DNA from: Verrucomicrobiia bacterium
GTDB taxonomy: Bacteria > Verrucomicrobiota > Verrucomicrobiia > Limisphaerales > UBA1100
DNA length: 64,000 bases
Reading direction: 5' to 3'
Assembly: GCA_014239365.1 (NCBI GenBank)
Contig: JAAZZB010000053.1
Location: 1 to 64,000 of the forward strand
The notes under the pieces were generated by a model. That model was not told the origin of the DNA. It saw only the letters and a program-made list of their open reading frames with translations, and ran no database searches. Shown here piece by piece: positions 1 to 9,188 of this stretch (positions within the stretch are counted from its first letter, which is position 1; each line of letters opens with the position of its first letter). The translations under genes were made by a program, and so were the position numbers.

Positions 1-406
<406 letters not shown>

Positions 407-570
407 ATCCCAATGGGATAAAAACACTTGTTCCCGTAAAAACAGAACAACCAACATAAGCCGGCAAAATTGCTGGCAAACATTCCGTGCAGGGTTTTCA
501 GAGAACGCCCATCCGGGCACGATCCCGGTTGCAATAATCCGGGTATACTCGGAAAATTACACAATTTATA

Positions 571-681
571 GGTGGCCATAAAGTGGTGGCCCGACCCGAT
601 CCCATCCCGAACTCGGCCGTCAAACACCACGTTGCCGATGGTAGCAGTTCGAAAGGTTCTGCGAGAGTAGGTAGCCGCCTT
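571..681 (+). rRNA. rrf: 5S ribosomal RNA
   Basis: A 5S rRNA of about 110 nt. It has the conserved CCCGATCCCATCCCGAACTC block (591-613), the CCGATGGTAGC helix and the GCGAGAGTAGG loop E/helix (661-671). The ends GGTGGC and GCCGCC pair to form helix I. It lies about 165 bp downstream of 23S in the normal 23S-5S order, and a strong terminator follows. Boundaries are good to a few bases. Confidence 0.95.
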
Positions 682-693
682 ACTTTAATCAAA

Positions 694-726
694 AAAACCG
701 GAGCCCAAAACTCCGGTCTTTTTTGT
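694..726. terminator. Bidirectional intrinsic terminator after the rRNA operon
   Basis: A hairpin ACCGGAG / CTCCGGT with a 7-nt loop, followed by a T-rich run on the plus strand and preceded by seven As. It can therefore end transcription from the rRNA operon on the plus strand and from the convergent FHA-side strand on the minus strand. The stem is short but GC-rich and sits 13 bp after the 5S gene. Confidence 0.85.
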
Positions 727-748
727 GCCCCAATGAAATCCTAAGAAA

Positions 749-1066
749 TTATTTGTGACTCAACTCCCCCACATTCGAAGGCATCAACTGCAACATCGTT
801 TTCCCCACCGTAATCCGATCCCCAAACTTCACCTTAATCTTCGTCCGCCGCAGGCCATTCACCCACGTCCCCAGCCGACTCCCCAAATCCTCAATCCAAT
901 ATTCCCCTTCCTCCTCCCAAATCTTTGCGTGCTTTCGGCTCACCGATTTGTCCTCCGACAAGTCCAGCTCCGGCATCCCCTTCGAGCTCTTCCGCCCCAC
1001 CGTCACCAACGTGTGCGGCACGCTCACTGACTTCGTCTTCCCCAAAAATGTACAAACAATATTCAT
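749..1066 (-). CDS. FHA domain protein
   Basis: A 105-residue protein that is almost entirely one forkhead-associated domain, a phosphothreonine-peptide binding fold. Visible FHA marks are VGR at residues 23-25, the SxxH motif SRKH at 43-46, and GSRLGTWVNG at 62-71, which carries the conserved Asn-Gly. The start chosen is the ATG at 1066, because upstream in-frame codons give sequence unlike FHA proteins and would run into the divergent cobA/hemD gene. No membrane segment or second domain is present. The phosphorylated partner cannot be deduced, and no Ser/Thr kinase is seen in the window. Confidence 0.85.
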   Translation of the reverse strand: MNIVCTFLGKTKSVSVPHTLVTVGRKSSKGMPELDLSEDKSVSRKHAKIWEEEGEYWIEDLGSRLGTWVNGLRRTKIKVKFGDRITVGKTMLQLMPSNVGELSHK

Positions 1067-1176
1067 CCGGCAAACGCCGACAATACCGCCCGCCCATCCC
1101 CGCATAAACAAAAAACAATCCACATCATCCCCCAAACCTTGACCCATCTCCTCCGAACCCGTAAACAACTCACCCG

Positions 1177-2700
1177 ATGACACCTCCCGCCACAGTTTAT
1201 TTAGTCGGCGCCGGCCCCGGCGATGCCGGACTGCTCACCGTGCGCGGTGCCGAGCTTCTCGCCCGCGCCCAAGTCGTCGCCTACGATGCCCTGTGCAATC
1301 CCGCGCTCCTCAAGCTCGCCCCCGCCGAAGCCGAAATCATTTTCGCCGGCAAACGCTCCGCCGACCACGCCATCCCGCAGGACCAACTCAACGCCCTCCT
1401 CGTTGAAAAAGCCAACCAAGGCAAAACCGTCGTCCGCCTCAAAGGCGGCGATCCATTTGTCTTTGGCCGCGGCGGCGAAGAAGCGCAGGAACTTGCCGCA
1501 GCCGGTGTGCCCTTTGAAATCGTCCCCGGCATTTCCTCCGCCGTGGCCGCCCCCGCGTACGCTGGCATCCCCGTCACCCATCGCGATCATTGCTCCAGCT
1601 ACACCGTCATCACCGGCCACGAACGCCCCGAGAAAGGCAACGAAAGCGCCATCGACTGGGAAAACCTCGCAAATAATCCCGGCACAAAAATCGTCCTAAT
1701 GGGCGTCGAACGCCTGCGCGCCATCGCCGATCAATTGCAAAAATATGGCCTCGCCGCCGACACCCCCGTGGCTCTTGTTCGTTGGGGCACCACCGGCCGT
1801 CACCAAACCCTCACCGGCCAACTTGATTCCATTGCCGACGCCGTTGAGAAAGCCAACTTCAAATCCCCCGCCGTCACCATCATCGGCTCAGTCGTCAACC
1901 TTCGCGCTGAGCTGAATTGGTTTGAGCAACGCCCGCTCTTTGGCCAACGCGTCGTCGTCACCCGCACCCGCCAACAAGCCAGCGTACTCGCCAGTCGCCT
2001 CAGCGAATTGGGCGCCGACGTGCTCGAAATCCCCACCATCCGCATCGAAGAACCCACAGACAAATCCCCCATTGGCGATGCCATTCTAGGATTGGGTTCG
2101 TATCAATGGCTCGTCTTCACCAGCCCCAACGGCGTGGACCATTTTTTCAAATATTTCCTGCGCGGCTTTGAAGACCTCCGCGATCTCGGTGGCTGTCGCA
2201 TCGCCGCCATCGGCCCCGCCACCGCTGCAAAGCTTAAGGCGTTGCATTTGAAAATCGATTTGATGCCTGAAGATTACACCGCCGACGGCGTCGCCAGGGC
2301 ATTTACCGACAGCGAAGATTTCACCATCGAAAACGAAAACATCTGCCTCCTCCGAGCCGAAGTCGCCAATCCTGAACTGCCCAAAGCACTCGAAGATTTA
2401 GGCGCAATCGTCGATGACATTCCCGTGTACAAAACCGTCCCCGAAACCGAAGACCGCACCGGCGCTGTCGCTCGATTGGAAACAGAGGGCGCCGACTGGA
2501 TCACCTTCACCAGCAGTTCCACCGCAGAAAATTTCGATGCCCGATTCGGCCTCAAAGAAACGCTCAAGCAACACGCAATGCAACCCATCAGCATCGGCCC
2601 CGAAACCACCAAAACCCTCAAAGCCCTCGGAGTGCCCCCCAAAGTCGAGGCCAGCCCGCACACCATCGAAGGCGTAGTCGAAGCGCTCTTGTCGCAATAA
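1177..2700 (+). CDS. cobA-hemD: Uroporphyrinogen-III C-methyltransferase / uroporphyrinogen-III synthase fusion
   Basis: A 507-residue bifunctional tetrapyrrole enzyme. Residues 1-250 are the SUMT/CobA methyltransferase, with VGAGPGD at 10-16, the RLKGGDPFVFGRGGEE region near 88-103 and GIPVTHRD. This part methylates uroporphyrinogen III to precorrin-2 on the way to siroheme or cobalamin. Residues from about 255 to the end are HemD, starting GQRVVVTRTR and containing WLVFTSPNGV and a late TFTSSSTAENF motif; it closes hydroxymethylbilane to uroporphyrinogen III. This fusion order is known in several phyla. The gene is divergent from the FHA gene and no other heme genes lie next to it. A palindromic repeat begins right at the stop codon. 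Confidence 0.95.
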   Translation: MTPPATVYLVGAGPGDAGLLTVRGAELLARAQVVAYDALCNPALLKLAPAEAEIIFAGKRSADHAIPQDQLNALLVEKANQGKTVVRLKGGDPFVFGRGGEEAQELAAAGVPFEIVPGISSAVAAPAYAGIPVTHRDHCSSYTVITGHERPEKGNESAIDWENLANNPGTKIVLMGVERLRAIADQLQKYGLAADTPVALVRWGTTGRHQTLTGQLDSIADAVEKANFKSPAVTIIGSVVNLRAELNWFEQRPLFGQRVVVTRTRQQASVLASRLSELGADVLEIPTIRIEEPTDKSPIGDAILGLGSYQWLVFTSPNGVDHFFKYFLRGFEDLRDLGGCRIAAIGPATAAKLKALHLKIDLMPEDYTADGVARAFTDSEDFTIENENICLLRAEVANPELPKALEDLGAIVDDIPVYKTVPETEDRTGAVARLETEGADWITFTSSSTAENFDARFGLKETLKQHAMQPISIGPETTKTLKALGVPPKVEASPHTIEGVVEALLSQ

Positions 2701-2766
2701 TGTGCTGCCGGCATCTTGCCGGCAGGTTCAACGCTGTCGATCTGCCGGCAAGATGCCGGCGGCACA
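2701..2766. repeat. Dispersed palindromic repeat, CTGCCGGCAAGATGCCGGC family, two arms
   Basis: Two inverted 25-bp arms (2701-2725 and 2742-2766) differ by one base and enclose a 16-bp spacer. Each arm is itself partly palindromic (TGCCGGC...GCCGGCA). It begins one base after the cobA-hemD stop and ends at the stop of the minus-strand gene. A single arm of the same sequence recurs at 56580-56604. There is no T-tract, so a terminator role is not evident. It resembles REP-type elements. Confidence 0.85.
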
Positions 2767-3252
2767 TCACGCCCCAAACCGTTCCAGCAAAACTTCAAAC
2801 TCCACCCGCTGCACTTGTTGCAGCACCTCATATTCCTCACTGCCCGCTCGCGCGTCACTCACCGCATTCACCATTGCAGCGGCATCCCATTCCGCGCCCG
2901 CTAAATTTTCCAGCGATGTCCCTGTAACCAACGGGGTCACGCGTTTCAAAATTTCCGGATAACTCGGATGCGATCCCACGCGATTGAACCAATATTTCGC
3001 ATTCGAATAATCCGGCTCGCGTCGATGCATTATCCCGTGCAAAAAACTGCCGTCCGCGTTGGAAATATCCTGCGAAAATTGATGCGATTCATCCAAGTGA
3101 TCGTGCCACAAAAGCGCTGCGCTTTGGGTTAACTCGGATTCACCCTCCACCGCCGCCATCACCGCCTCAACCGACATCGCACTGTCGCGGCGTTCGGGGC
3201 CGAGCCCGGCGAGGTTTGAAAAATCAAAGATCGTTTTTAGATGTTCCCGCAT
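2767..3252 (-). CDS. Conserved protein of unknown function (161 aa)
   Basis: I do not recognise a named domain. The protein is soluble, acidic, 161 residues, with no signal peptide or membrane segment. A central block with SFLHGIMHRREPDYSNAKYW (residues 68-87) followed by FNRVGSHP looks highly conserved in character and reminds me of hypothetical proteins from Verrucomicrobia and Planctomycetes. Its ATG lies 5 bp downstream of the aminotransferase stop, so the two are very likely co-transcribed. The catalytic potential of the His/Arg/Glu-rich core is unknown. Confidence 0.7.
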   Translation of the reverse strand: MREHLKTIFDFSNLAGLGPERRDSAMSVEAVMAAVEGESELTQSAALLWHDHLDESHQFSQDISNADGSFLHGIMHRREPDYSNAKYWFNRVGSHPSYPEILKRVTPLVTGTSLENLAGAEWDAAAMVNAVSDARAGSEEYEVLQQVQRVEFEVLLERFGA

Positions 3253-3257
3253 TGAAT

Positions 3258-4097
3258 TTATTGGGCGTCCATCACTTCGTGATACGCGAGGTGCAGTTCG
3301 TGGATGAGCGGCGACACCGCGAGATCGTGGCCGTCCAGCGAGCCGACCGGTTGGATTTCGCTCACGCTGTTGGTGAGGAACACGCCATCGGCCGCATACA
3401 AATCGCGCGGCACAGCGTTGAGCTGATGCGTGGGCAAGCCGATGGACGCCGCCAGCTCAAGCACCATCCCGCGCGTGATGCCGGAGAGGCAACCGCTCTG
3501 CAGCGGCGGCGTGATGATTTCGCTGTTCTTAATCCAAAACAAATTGCTGCTCGTGGCCTCAGTGACGTTGCCTTCGCGATTGGTGAGCAGGGCATCATCG
3601 GCGCTCGCCATCTCCGCTTCGCGCGTGGCGAGGATGTGCGGGATTTTATTAGTGGTCTTCACCGTGGACATCGGATCGTGATCGCTCAGCACTTGCGTGG
3701 CCGTGATGAGTTTGCGGGGCGTCACCGTGTCCGGGTTAATGGACGGCGCTTCGTGCAGGCTCATCAAAACCGTGGGTTCAAAATTGCCCGAAGGCGAGTA
3801 GCCGCGCTTGCCCGCGCCGCGCGTCACGTGAATACGCAACACGGCGTTGGAGGAATTATTTTTCGCAATCAACGCCGTGGCGTGCTGAAGCAATTGGCCA
3901 AAATCATAACGCTCGCCAATGTGCAGCGTGCCCATCCCGTGTTGCAGCCGGCCAATGTGGCGGTCGAGCAGAAACGGTTTGCCATTGTTCACGCGCAGCG
4001 TTTCAAAAATGCCATCGCCATACAGAAAGCCGCGATCGAAGACAGAAACCTTCGCCTCCTCCTCGGGGAGGAACTGGCCGTTGAGGAAGACAATCAC
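3258..4097 (-). CDS. Class IV aminotransferase (branched-chain / aminodeoxychorismate lyase family)
   Basis: A PLP-dependent fold-type IV enzyme of 279 residues from the GTG at 4097, which gives the typical start MIVFLNGQF. An upstream GTG at 4136 is possible but adds an untypical 13-residue leader. Family marks are FDRGFLYGDGIFETLRV, the active-site Lys in VKTTNK (residue 147 from this start) and GNVTEATSSNLFW. Members make branched-chain amino acids (IlvE), D-amino acids (Dat) or p-aminobenzoate (PabC); sequence alone does not separate them here. Length fits all three. It is followed by the 161-aa protein in an apparent two-gene operon. Confidence 0.88.
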   Translation of the reverse strand: MIVFLNGQFLPEEEAKVSVFDRGFLYGDGIFETLRVNNGKPFLLDRHIGRLQHGMGTLHIGERYDFGQLLQHATALIAKNNSSNAVLRIHVTRGAGKRGYSPSGNFEPTVLMSLHEAPSINPDTVTPRKLITATQVLSDHDPMSTVKTTNKIPHILATREAEMASADDALLTNREGNVTEATSSNLFWIKNSEIITPPLQSGCLSGITRGMVLELAASIGLPTHQLNAVPRDLYAADGVFLTNSVSEIQPVGSLDGHDLAVSPLIHELHLAYHEVMDAQ

Positions 4098-4562
4098 CCG
4101 CGCAGTGTGCGCAACGCGCGGCCTTTTGTAAAACACTTAGGCCGAGTGCAGCGCGGCGTCGAAAGCGGGAAGGGGAGCATTGGTGTTAGATGCGAAATCG
4201 CGATATTCATTTCATCGTCGTGTACAAAATTACCCGTGATGTTTCCGCTGATCTTGTCGGATCCACCGTAATCCTTGCCAGCAATTCCTTGTCCGATCCA
4301 TTGCATTTGGCGCGGTGCCCGGCAAAATTGGGTTGGATTTCCTTGGCAAAATCGGTCGTCAGAGCGCTCTATGACAGGGCCGAAAACCCCATTCCAAAAG
4401 TAAAAACCCTGAAATACACGCTTTTTGTGAACAAATACTGCAATTTGCAGTCGTTTTTCTTAGACTTTTCTGCTCGTTTCCGTCAAATTAGATGTGCCCT
4501 GAGGGCCGCGAAAAAAAGTCAAAAGACCTATCGCGATGGTATAAAACGTGCTACTTTTAAGT
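4098..4562. other. Intergenic region between divergent genes
   Basis: About 465 bp with no convincing gene on either strand; the open frames here have no family features. It separates the minus-strand aminotransferase from the plus-strand Gly-rich gene and should carry both promoters. The right half (4380-4560) becomes AT-rich. It contains a perfect 15-bp palindrome at 4437-4451 and a TATAAA at 4540-4545 that could be a -10 box for the downstream gene, though no good -35 is evident. Confidence 0.6.
4437..4451. promoter_or_regulatory. Perfect 15-bp palindrome, possible operator
   Basis: ACTGCAATTTGCAGT is a perfect inverted repeat with a one-base centre, in the AT-rich leader about 110 bp upstream of the Gly-rich gene. 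Its size and symmetry fit a dimeric regulator site. No second copy was seen in the window, so the role is a guess. Confidence 0.3.
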
Positions 4563-6101
4563 ATGATGAAGAAAATGTCACAAGTGTTCACGGGGTTTGC
4601 GCTGGCTATGCTTGGCGCACAAGCCATTGCTCAACCTGGTGCGATTCCTGGAACTGTTCCTGGAACTCTTCCCGGAATTAATCCGCAACCCCCTGTGCAG
4701 CCCGTGCAGCCGGCACCTGTTCCCGGTGGAGTCGTTCCCGGAACTCAACCTGTCCAGCCTCAGATTCCGCGTGGCCCGATGCAGTTCGATGAAGCTCTGT
4801 ATCGCCTGATGCAATCCGGCTTAACGGCCCAGCCACACTACGATGGCGTGCCGGATCCGGTGGCCCAACGCAACGTGATGATGCGTGGCCGTAACCGGAA
4901 ACATATTGCACAAAAACTTCGTAACATTGTGATTCCGGAACTGTCCGAGGTGGACGGCTTCAATATGTCAGATGCGCTTCTGGTGCTCGGCAATCTCATC
5001 AAGCAGAACGACACGGATCGGATGCCCGATGGAACCGGAGTTGGCGTGAACATTATCATCAATCAGTTTTTGACACCCGGCGCACCCAACAACCAGCAAG
5101 GCGGTCAAGGTGGCGGCCAAGGCGGAGGTGGCGCTCAAGGTGGAGGTGGCGGTGGAGTGGATCCGGCCACCGGTTTACCTTTGAACGCGGGCGGCGGTAT
5201 GATGGGCGGCGGCACAGGTGGCCAGACGATTGATCCCATCACGGGGCTTCCCATCACGGGTGCCGGAGGGGCAGGCGCAACAGGTGGCCCGGGCGCAGGT
5301 CTGCCGGGTGCTGGCGGTGCTTTGCCGGGTGTTGGGGGCGGTTTGCCAGGTGTAGGCGGCGGTTTACCTGGCGTTGGGGGTATGCCCGGCGTTGGGGGTG
5401 GAGTGATTCCAGGCGGCGGCGGCGGCGCGAATGGAGGCGGTGCTCAGGCGGCGTTTGACCCGGAAATTGTCAAAGTAAGAGGATTGAGCAGCGGGTTGAA
5501 AAATCTGAGCGCTAAGCAGGTACTCGATATCGTGACAATGTCGTTTGACCATCCCATTCAATATGTGATTATGGATCAGGGCATTGTATTCGTGCAAAAA
5601 CCCGCGAGCCAACAGGGATACTTTACCCGCACTTTCAGGCTGAACCCCAGCGCAGTGCTTGGCTTCCCCGGAATGTCGGGCGCCGGCGGCGGAGGCGGTC
5701 AAGGTGGTGGAGGTCAGGGCGGCGGCGGTCAAGGTGGTGGCCCCGGTGGAGGCATTGGCGGCGGCCCCGGAGGCGGCACAACTCCTGGCGGTGGCCCCGG
5801 CGGTCCGGGTATGGGCGGAGGCCCCGGAGGAGGTATGGGCGGCGGCCCGGCAGGCGGTCCCGGTGGTGGACGCGGCGGTCCCGGTGGCGCTCCTCAATTC
5901 CGGCAATTCAATTTCAATGGCGGCGGCTATAACGGGAATGGATTCAATGGCGGCAGCTACAACGGTCGAGGGTTCCAACAGGGCAATCGATTTAATATGC
6001 AGCCATTTTCACAGCAGAATTTTGGTGGGAACACAGGATTCCAGCGCTTTAATTCGTTTACGCCAGGATATGGTCAATCAACCCCTCGGGGTCGCCAGTA
6101 A
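4563..6101 (+). CDS. Exported glycine-rich protein with STN-like segments
   Basis: About 512 residues from ATG 4563; an upstream GTG at 4548 is also open. The N-terminus is a clear signal peptide (two Lys, then VFTGFALAMLGAQAIAQ, cleavage likely after AIA). Next comes a Pro/Gly-rich linker, then a first segment (about residues 125-170) with NMSDALLVLGNLIKQ. A very Gly-rich stretch (about 178-296) is followed by a second segment (298-360) containing LSAKQVLDIVTMSF and IVFVQKP, then YFTRTFRL. A second Gly-rich run (373-443) and a Gly/Asn/Gln/Phe-rich tail end the protein. The two folded segments resemble the short secretin/TonB N-terminal (STN) domain. The Gly-rich parts look disordered. It sits alone between long spacers. 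A surface or secretin-associated role is possible but unproven. Confidence 0.75.
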   Translation: MMKKMSQVFTGFALAMLGAQAIAQPGAIPGTVPGTLPGINPQPPVQPVQPAPVPGGVVPGTQPVQPQIPRGPMQFDEALYRLMQSGLTAQPHYDGVPDPVAQRNVMMRGRNRKHIAQKLRNIVIPELSEVDGFNMSDALLVLGNLIKQNDTDRMPDGTGVGVNIIINQFLTPGAPNNQQGGQGGGQGGGGAQGGGGGGVDPATGLPLNAGGGMMGGGTGGQTIDPITGLPITGAGGAGATGGPGAGLPGAGGALPGVGGGLPGVGGGLPGVGGMPGVGGGVIPGGGGGANGGGAQAAFDPEIVKVRGLSSGLKNLSAKQVLDIVTMSFDHPIQYVIMDQGIVFVQKPASQQGYFTRTFRLNPSAVLGFPGMSGAGGGGGQGGGGQGGGGQGGGPGGGIGGGPGGGTTPGGGPGGPGMGGGPGGGMGGGPAGGPGGGRGGPGGAPQFRQFNFNGGGYNGNGFNGGSYNGRGFQQGNRFNMQPFSQQNFGGNTGFQRFNSFTPGYGQSTPRGRQ

Positions 6102-6127
6102 TAGGGAGATTACAGTCCTGAAAACTT

Positions 6128-6148
6128 GAGGCAACGCCTCGGGTTTTA
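6128..6148 (+). terminator. Possible intrinsic terminator
   Basis: A small hairpin GAGGC-AAC-GCCTC followed by GGGTTTTAT, 27 bp after the stop of the Gly-rich gene. The stem is only five pairs and the T-tract is short, so this is a weak candidate. Confidence 0.45.
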
Positions 6149-6275
6149 TAATAGCAGTTGAGGGTGTGAATCTACGGTTCATTCGTGTGTCGCCGGGTGT
6201 CGGCTTGGCGAGCGGTCGCGATTCATAATTTGCAATTCACTTGAATAACCCACCGCGCGCGGCAATCCTAACTCG

Positions 6276-9185
6276 ATGAACGATTCCCTGCTTTCCGGAC
6301 TCCTTGGCCTCTTTCTTTTGACTTCCCCGCTGGCCGCGAATGATTGGCCGGCGTATCGCGCGGATGGGCATCGCTCTGCGGTGACCACTGCAAATCTTCC
6401 TGCAAAATTGTTTCCGCATTGGACGTTTCAGTCGCGCCACGCGCCGCGCACCGCTTGGCCTTTGCCGGGCGAGGAAGTGCCGCGGATGCATACGGACCGC
6501 GCGTATCACGCGGTGATCACCGGCACCACTTTGGTTTTTGGAAACAACGTGGATAATCACGTGCACGCGCTCGACACGCGCACGGGCAAAATGAAATGGA
6601 GCTTTGCCACCGAAGGCTCCGTGCGCTTTGCGCCGATGATTGATGGCGCACGAATTTATTTTGGGTCTGATGACGGCTACGTGTACTGCATCGGGGCCGC
6701 GAACGGCGCGCTGATTTGGAAGCATCGGATGGGCCCGAGCGGCGAACGCATCATTGGTCGCAGCCGAATGGTTTCCGTGTGGCCGGTGCGCACCGGTGTG
6801 TTGGTGGAGAACGGAGTGCTGTATGCCGCCGCCGGCGTGTTTCCGTATGAGGGACTTTACATCAAAGCCATCGACGCCAAGACCGGCAAACCGATTTGGG
6901 TGAACGACACCGCCGGCGATCAAGCGTGGGGGATGCAGTACGGCGGTATGTCGCCGCAGGGATACATCGTGGCTTCGGGGGACACGCTGTTCGTGCCCGC
7001 CGGTCGTAGCATGCCCGCGGCATTCAATAAACGCACCGGAAAGTTCAAACGCTTCCTGAGTGGCGGCGGTAAAGTTGGCGGTTCATGGGCCATAATGGAC
7101 GGCAATAAATTGTACGCCGGCATTGGCAATCAAGGCACCGACACCAAAATCGAATTTGATGCCGAAAGTGGTCGCAGTCGTGGCGACCAATTTTCGCGGT
7201 ATCCCTCCATCGATATGGTGCTCACCAAAGACATCGCGTACATCGCCACGCAAAAAGCTGTGTACGCCATCGACCGCGCCGCCAATCGCAAAGCCAATTC
7301 CGCCGTGCCCGCGCTGGACAAGGAATCCGCCGCGCTCGTCAAAACAATCGCCGCCATTCGCAAACGCCACAAAGCGGCAGCCGAAAAGCCGGAGGAATTG
7401 AAAACGCTCACGGCCGACCTCGTCAAAGCCACCACGCGCCTCACCGACATCGCCAAAGAAAAGGCCGCGCTCAACGCCGCGCGTGTAAAATGGGACGCCC
7501 CACGTGAAGGCCTCGGCCCGATGGCGCTCGCGGGCGACACACTCTTTGCCGCGGGCAAGGGCTTCGTGATTTCGATCGAAGCCGCCACGGGCAAGCTCGT
7601 AATGGATCACGCAATCAAAGGTCACGCAATCAGTCTTGCGATTGCGGACGACCGCTTATTCGTCAGCACCGACGGTGGGGCGATCCTTTGTCTTTCTCCG
7701 CGCGCGCTGGCGGTTGGCGGGCGCACGATCAAGGCACCATCCACTGCCGGAAAAATTTCTGCCAAAATAAAAGCCGCTGCTAAATCCGCATTGGATTTGG
7801 CGAAGGTGGATCGCGGTTGGTGCCTCGTGGCCGGTGCGCGGGATGGAAGTTTGGCGGAGTTTTTAGCCGCGCAATCCGCGCTCAACATTGTGGTGGTGGA
7901 GCACGACGCAAAACGCGTGAAGGCCATCTGCACGCGATTGATGAATGCCGGCCTCAACGGAAGTCGCGTGGTTGTGTGGGACGCACCGTACAGTGATTTG
8001 CCGGATTACTTTGCCAACCTCATTGTGTCCGAGCGCGCGATCTTGGGCGAAGAATTGGATTTGCCGGTGGATCAGCTTGCCCGTGTGCTGCGGCCTTCGG
8101 GCGGGCAGTTGGTGCTGGGATCGATTAAGGATTGGCCCTTGGCGAGTGTGCACAAAATCGCCGCCGGTCTCAAAGCCAACGCGCAGGCGAAGACCGATTT
8201 GGTGCTCACAAACGAAAGGTTACATTTCACGCGCGGCAAGCTCAATGGCGCGGGCAGTTGGTCGGGGCTTTACGGAAACGCCGCCAATACTTCTTCCACG
8301 CCGGATACCTTGGTGAAAGGCCCGCTGGGCGTGTTGTGGTATGGCGAGCCGGGCAGTGAAGATATGGTGGATCGCCACGCGCGTGCGGCTAGTCCGCTGG
8401 CCATCAATGGCCGCCTCTTTATGCAGGGGGCAGAAGTGCTGATGGCGTACGATGCGTACAACGGCACCTTCCTTTGGAAACGCAAAATCGATGGCGCAGT
8501 GCGTGTGAAAGTGGATGTGGACGGCTCCAACATCACGGCCACGGACGACGCGCTTTTTGTGGCCGCACACAATCGTGTGCTGCAGCTCGATGGGCAAACC
8601 GGCAAAACGATTCGCGAGTTTCCCGTGCCGCGCAAAGCAGGCGGCAAGGCATTGCGTTGGGGTTACATCGCGGTGCACGGCAATATCCTCATCGGCACGG
8701 GTGCTACCCCGTTAGATAATGATTATGGTTATCTGTGGAATTCCATCGTGAAAGACGATCAATGGATCCCGAAGGCTGATGTGCCGAAGCGCGCGCTGGA
8801 CACGTTGATAAAGCGGAGGAACAGCTACGAAAAACTAACGGCCAGCTACGCCACTCCCGATGCCCGTGCGTTTGCCTACTTCAAGCGCGCGGGATTGCAC
8901 TGGCATCCGATGAATGAAAATCCCCCGCGATGGTTGCCCGACCACAATCCCTCGCCCGTGAACGACACGATTATGACCAGCGAAAAAGTATTTGCGTACG
9001 ACATCGTCACCGGCGAAAAACTATGGGAGCACGAGGGCGAAGCCATTCCGAATATTTCAGTGGTGATCGGTGACGGTCGTATTTATTTTTTGAAAGACGA
9101 TCTCAATGCCCGCGAAGATGCGCAGGCGAAGGCAGCCACGGAGGCGAATATTAGCAGTGGGACATTTGTCGTCGCGCGCGAGTAA
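6276..9185 (+). CDS. Secreted PQQ-like beta-propeller / Rossmann methyltransferase-like protein, N-terminal part
   Basis: 969 residues up to an in-frame TAA. A signal peptide (about residues 1-20, ending LAAN) is followed by DWPAYRADGHRS, a typical start of verrucomicrobial PQQ-like propellers. Propeller 1 covers about 20-330, with repeats such as HALDTRTGKMKWSF and SDDGYVYCIGAANGALIWKH, then a Lys/Ala-rich likely coiled coil (345-405) and the propeller closure to 475. Residues about 500-620 resemble a class I methyltransferase Rossmann fold (CLVAGARDGSLAEFLA, VVVEHDAKRV, FANLIVSERA, RVLRPSGGQLVLG). Propeller 2 begins near 655. The frame continues past the stop into the next entry, so this is probably the front two-thirds of a roughly 1,500-residue protein. 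Such propellers usually act in the periplasm as scaffolds or dehydrogenases; real PQQ binding is not shown. Confidence 0.85.
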   Translation: MNDSLLSGLLGLFLLTSPLAANDWPAYRADGHRSAVTTANLPAKLFPHWTFQSRHAPRTAWPLPGEEVPRMHTDRAYHAVITGTTLVFGNNVDNHVHALDTRTGKMKWSFATEGSVRFAPMIDGARIYFGSDDGYVYCIGAANGALIWKHRMGPSGERIIGRSRMVSVWPVRTGVLVENGVLYAAAGVFPYEGLYIKAIDAKTGKPIWVNDTAGDQAWGMQYGGMSPQGYIVASGDTLFVPAGRSMPAAFNKRTGKFKRFLSGGGKVGGSWAIMDGNKLYAGIGNQGTDTKIEFDAESGRSRGDQFSRYPSIDMVLTKDIAYIATQKAVYAIDRAANRKANSAVPALDKESAALVKTIAAIRKRHKAAAEKPEELKTLTADLVKATTRLTDIAKEKAALNAARVKWDAPREGLGPMALAGDTLFAAGKGFVISIEAATGKLVMDHAIKGHAISLAIADDRLFVSTDGGAILCLSPRALAVGGRTIKAPSTAGKISAKIKAAAKSALDLAKVDRGWCLVAGARDGSLAEFLAAQSALNIVVVEHDAKRVKAICTRLMNAGLNGSRVVVWDAPYSDLPDYFANLIVSERAILGEELDLPVDQLARVLRPSGGQLVLGSIKDWPLASVHKIAAGLKANAQAKTDLVLTNERLHFTRGKLNGAGSWSGLYGNAANTSSTPDTLVKGPLGVLWYGEPGSEDMVDRHARAASPLAINGRLFMQGAEVLMAYDAYNGTFLWKRKIDGAVRVKVDVDGSNITATDDALFVAAHNRVLQLDGQTGKTIREFPVPRKAGGKALRWGYIAVHGNILIGTGATPLDNDYGYLWNSIVKDDQWIPKADVPKRALDTLIKRRNSYEKLTASYATPDARAFAYFKRAGLHWHPMNENPPRWLPDHNPSPVNDTIMTSEKVFAYDIVTGEKLWEHEGEAIPNISVVIGDGRIYFLKDDLNAREDAQAKAATEANISSGTFVVARE

Positions 9186-9188
9186 AAA

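Noticed and set aside
407..570. tRNA gene in the 23S-5S spacer
   Set aside because: No cloverleaf or conserved T-loop could be found.
3216..4271. Long plus-strand open frame opposite the aminotransferase
   Set aside because: It is His/Arg-rich with no family features and runs antiparallel to a clear enzyme gene; it is a codon-bias shadow.
5100..5890. Repeated short GGC/GGT units that look like a tandem repeat or CRISPR-like array
   Set aside because: They are in frame with the exported protein and encode poly-Gly with Gln and Pro; there are no spacers of constant length.
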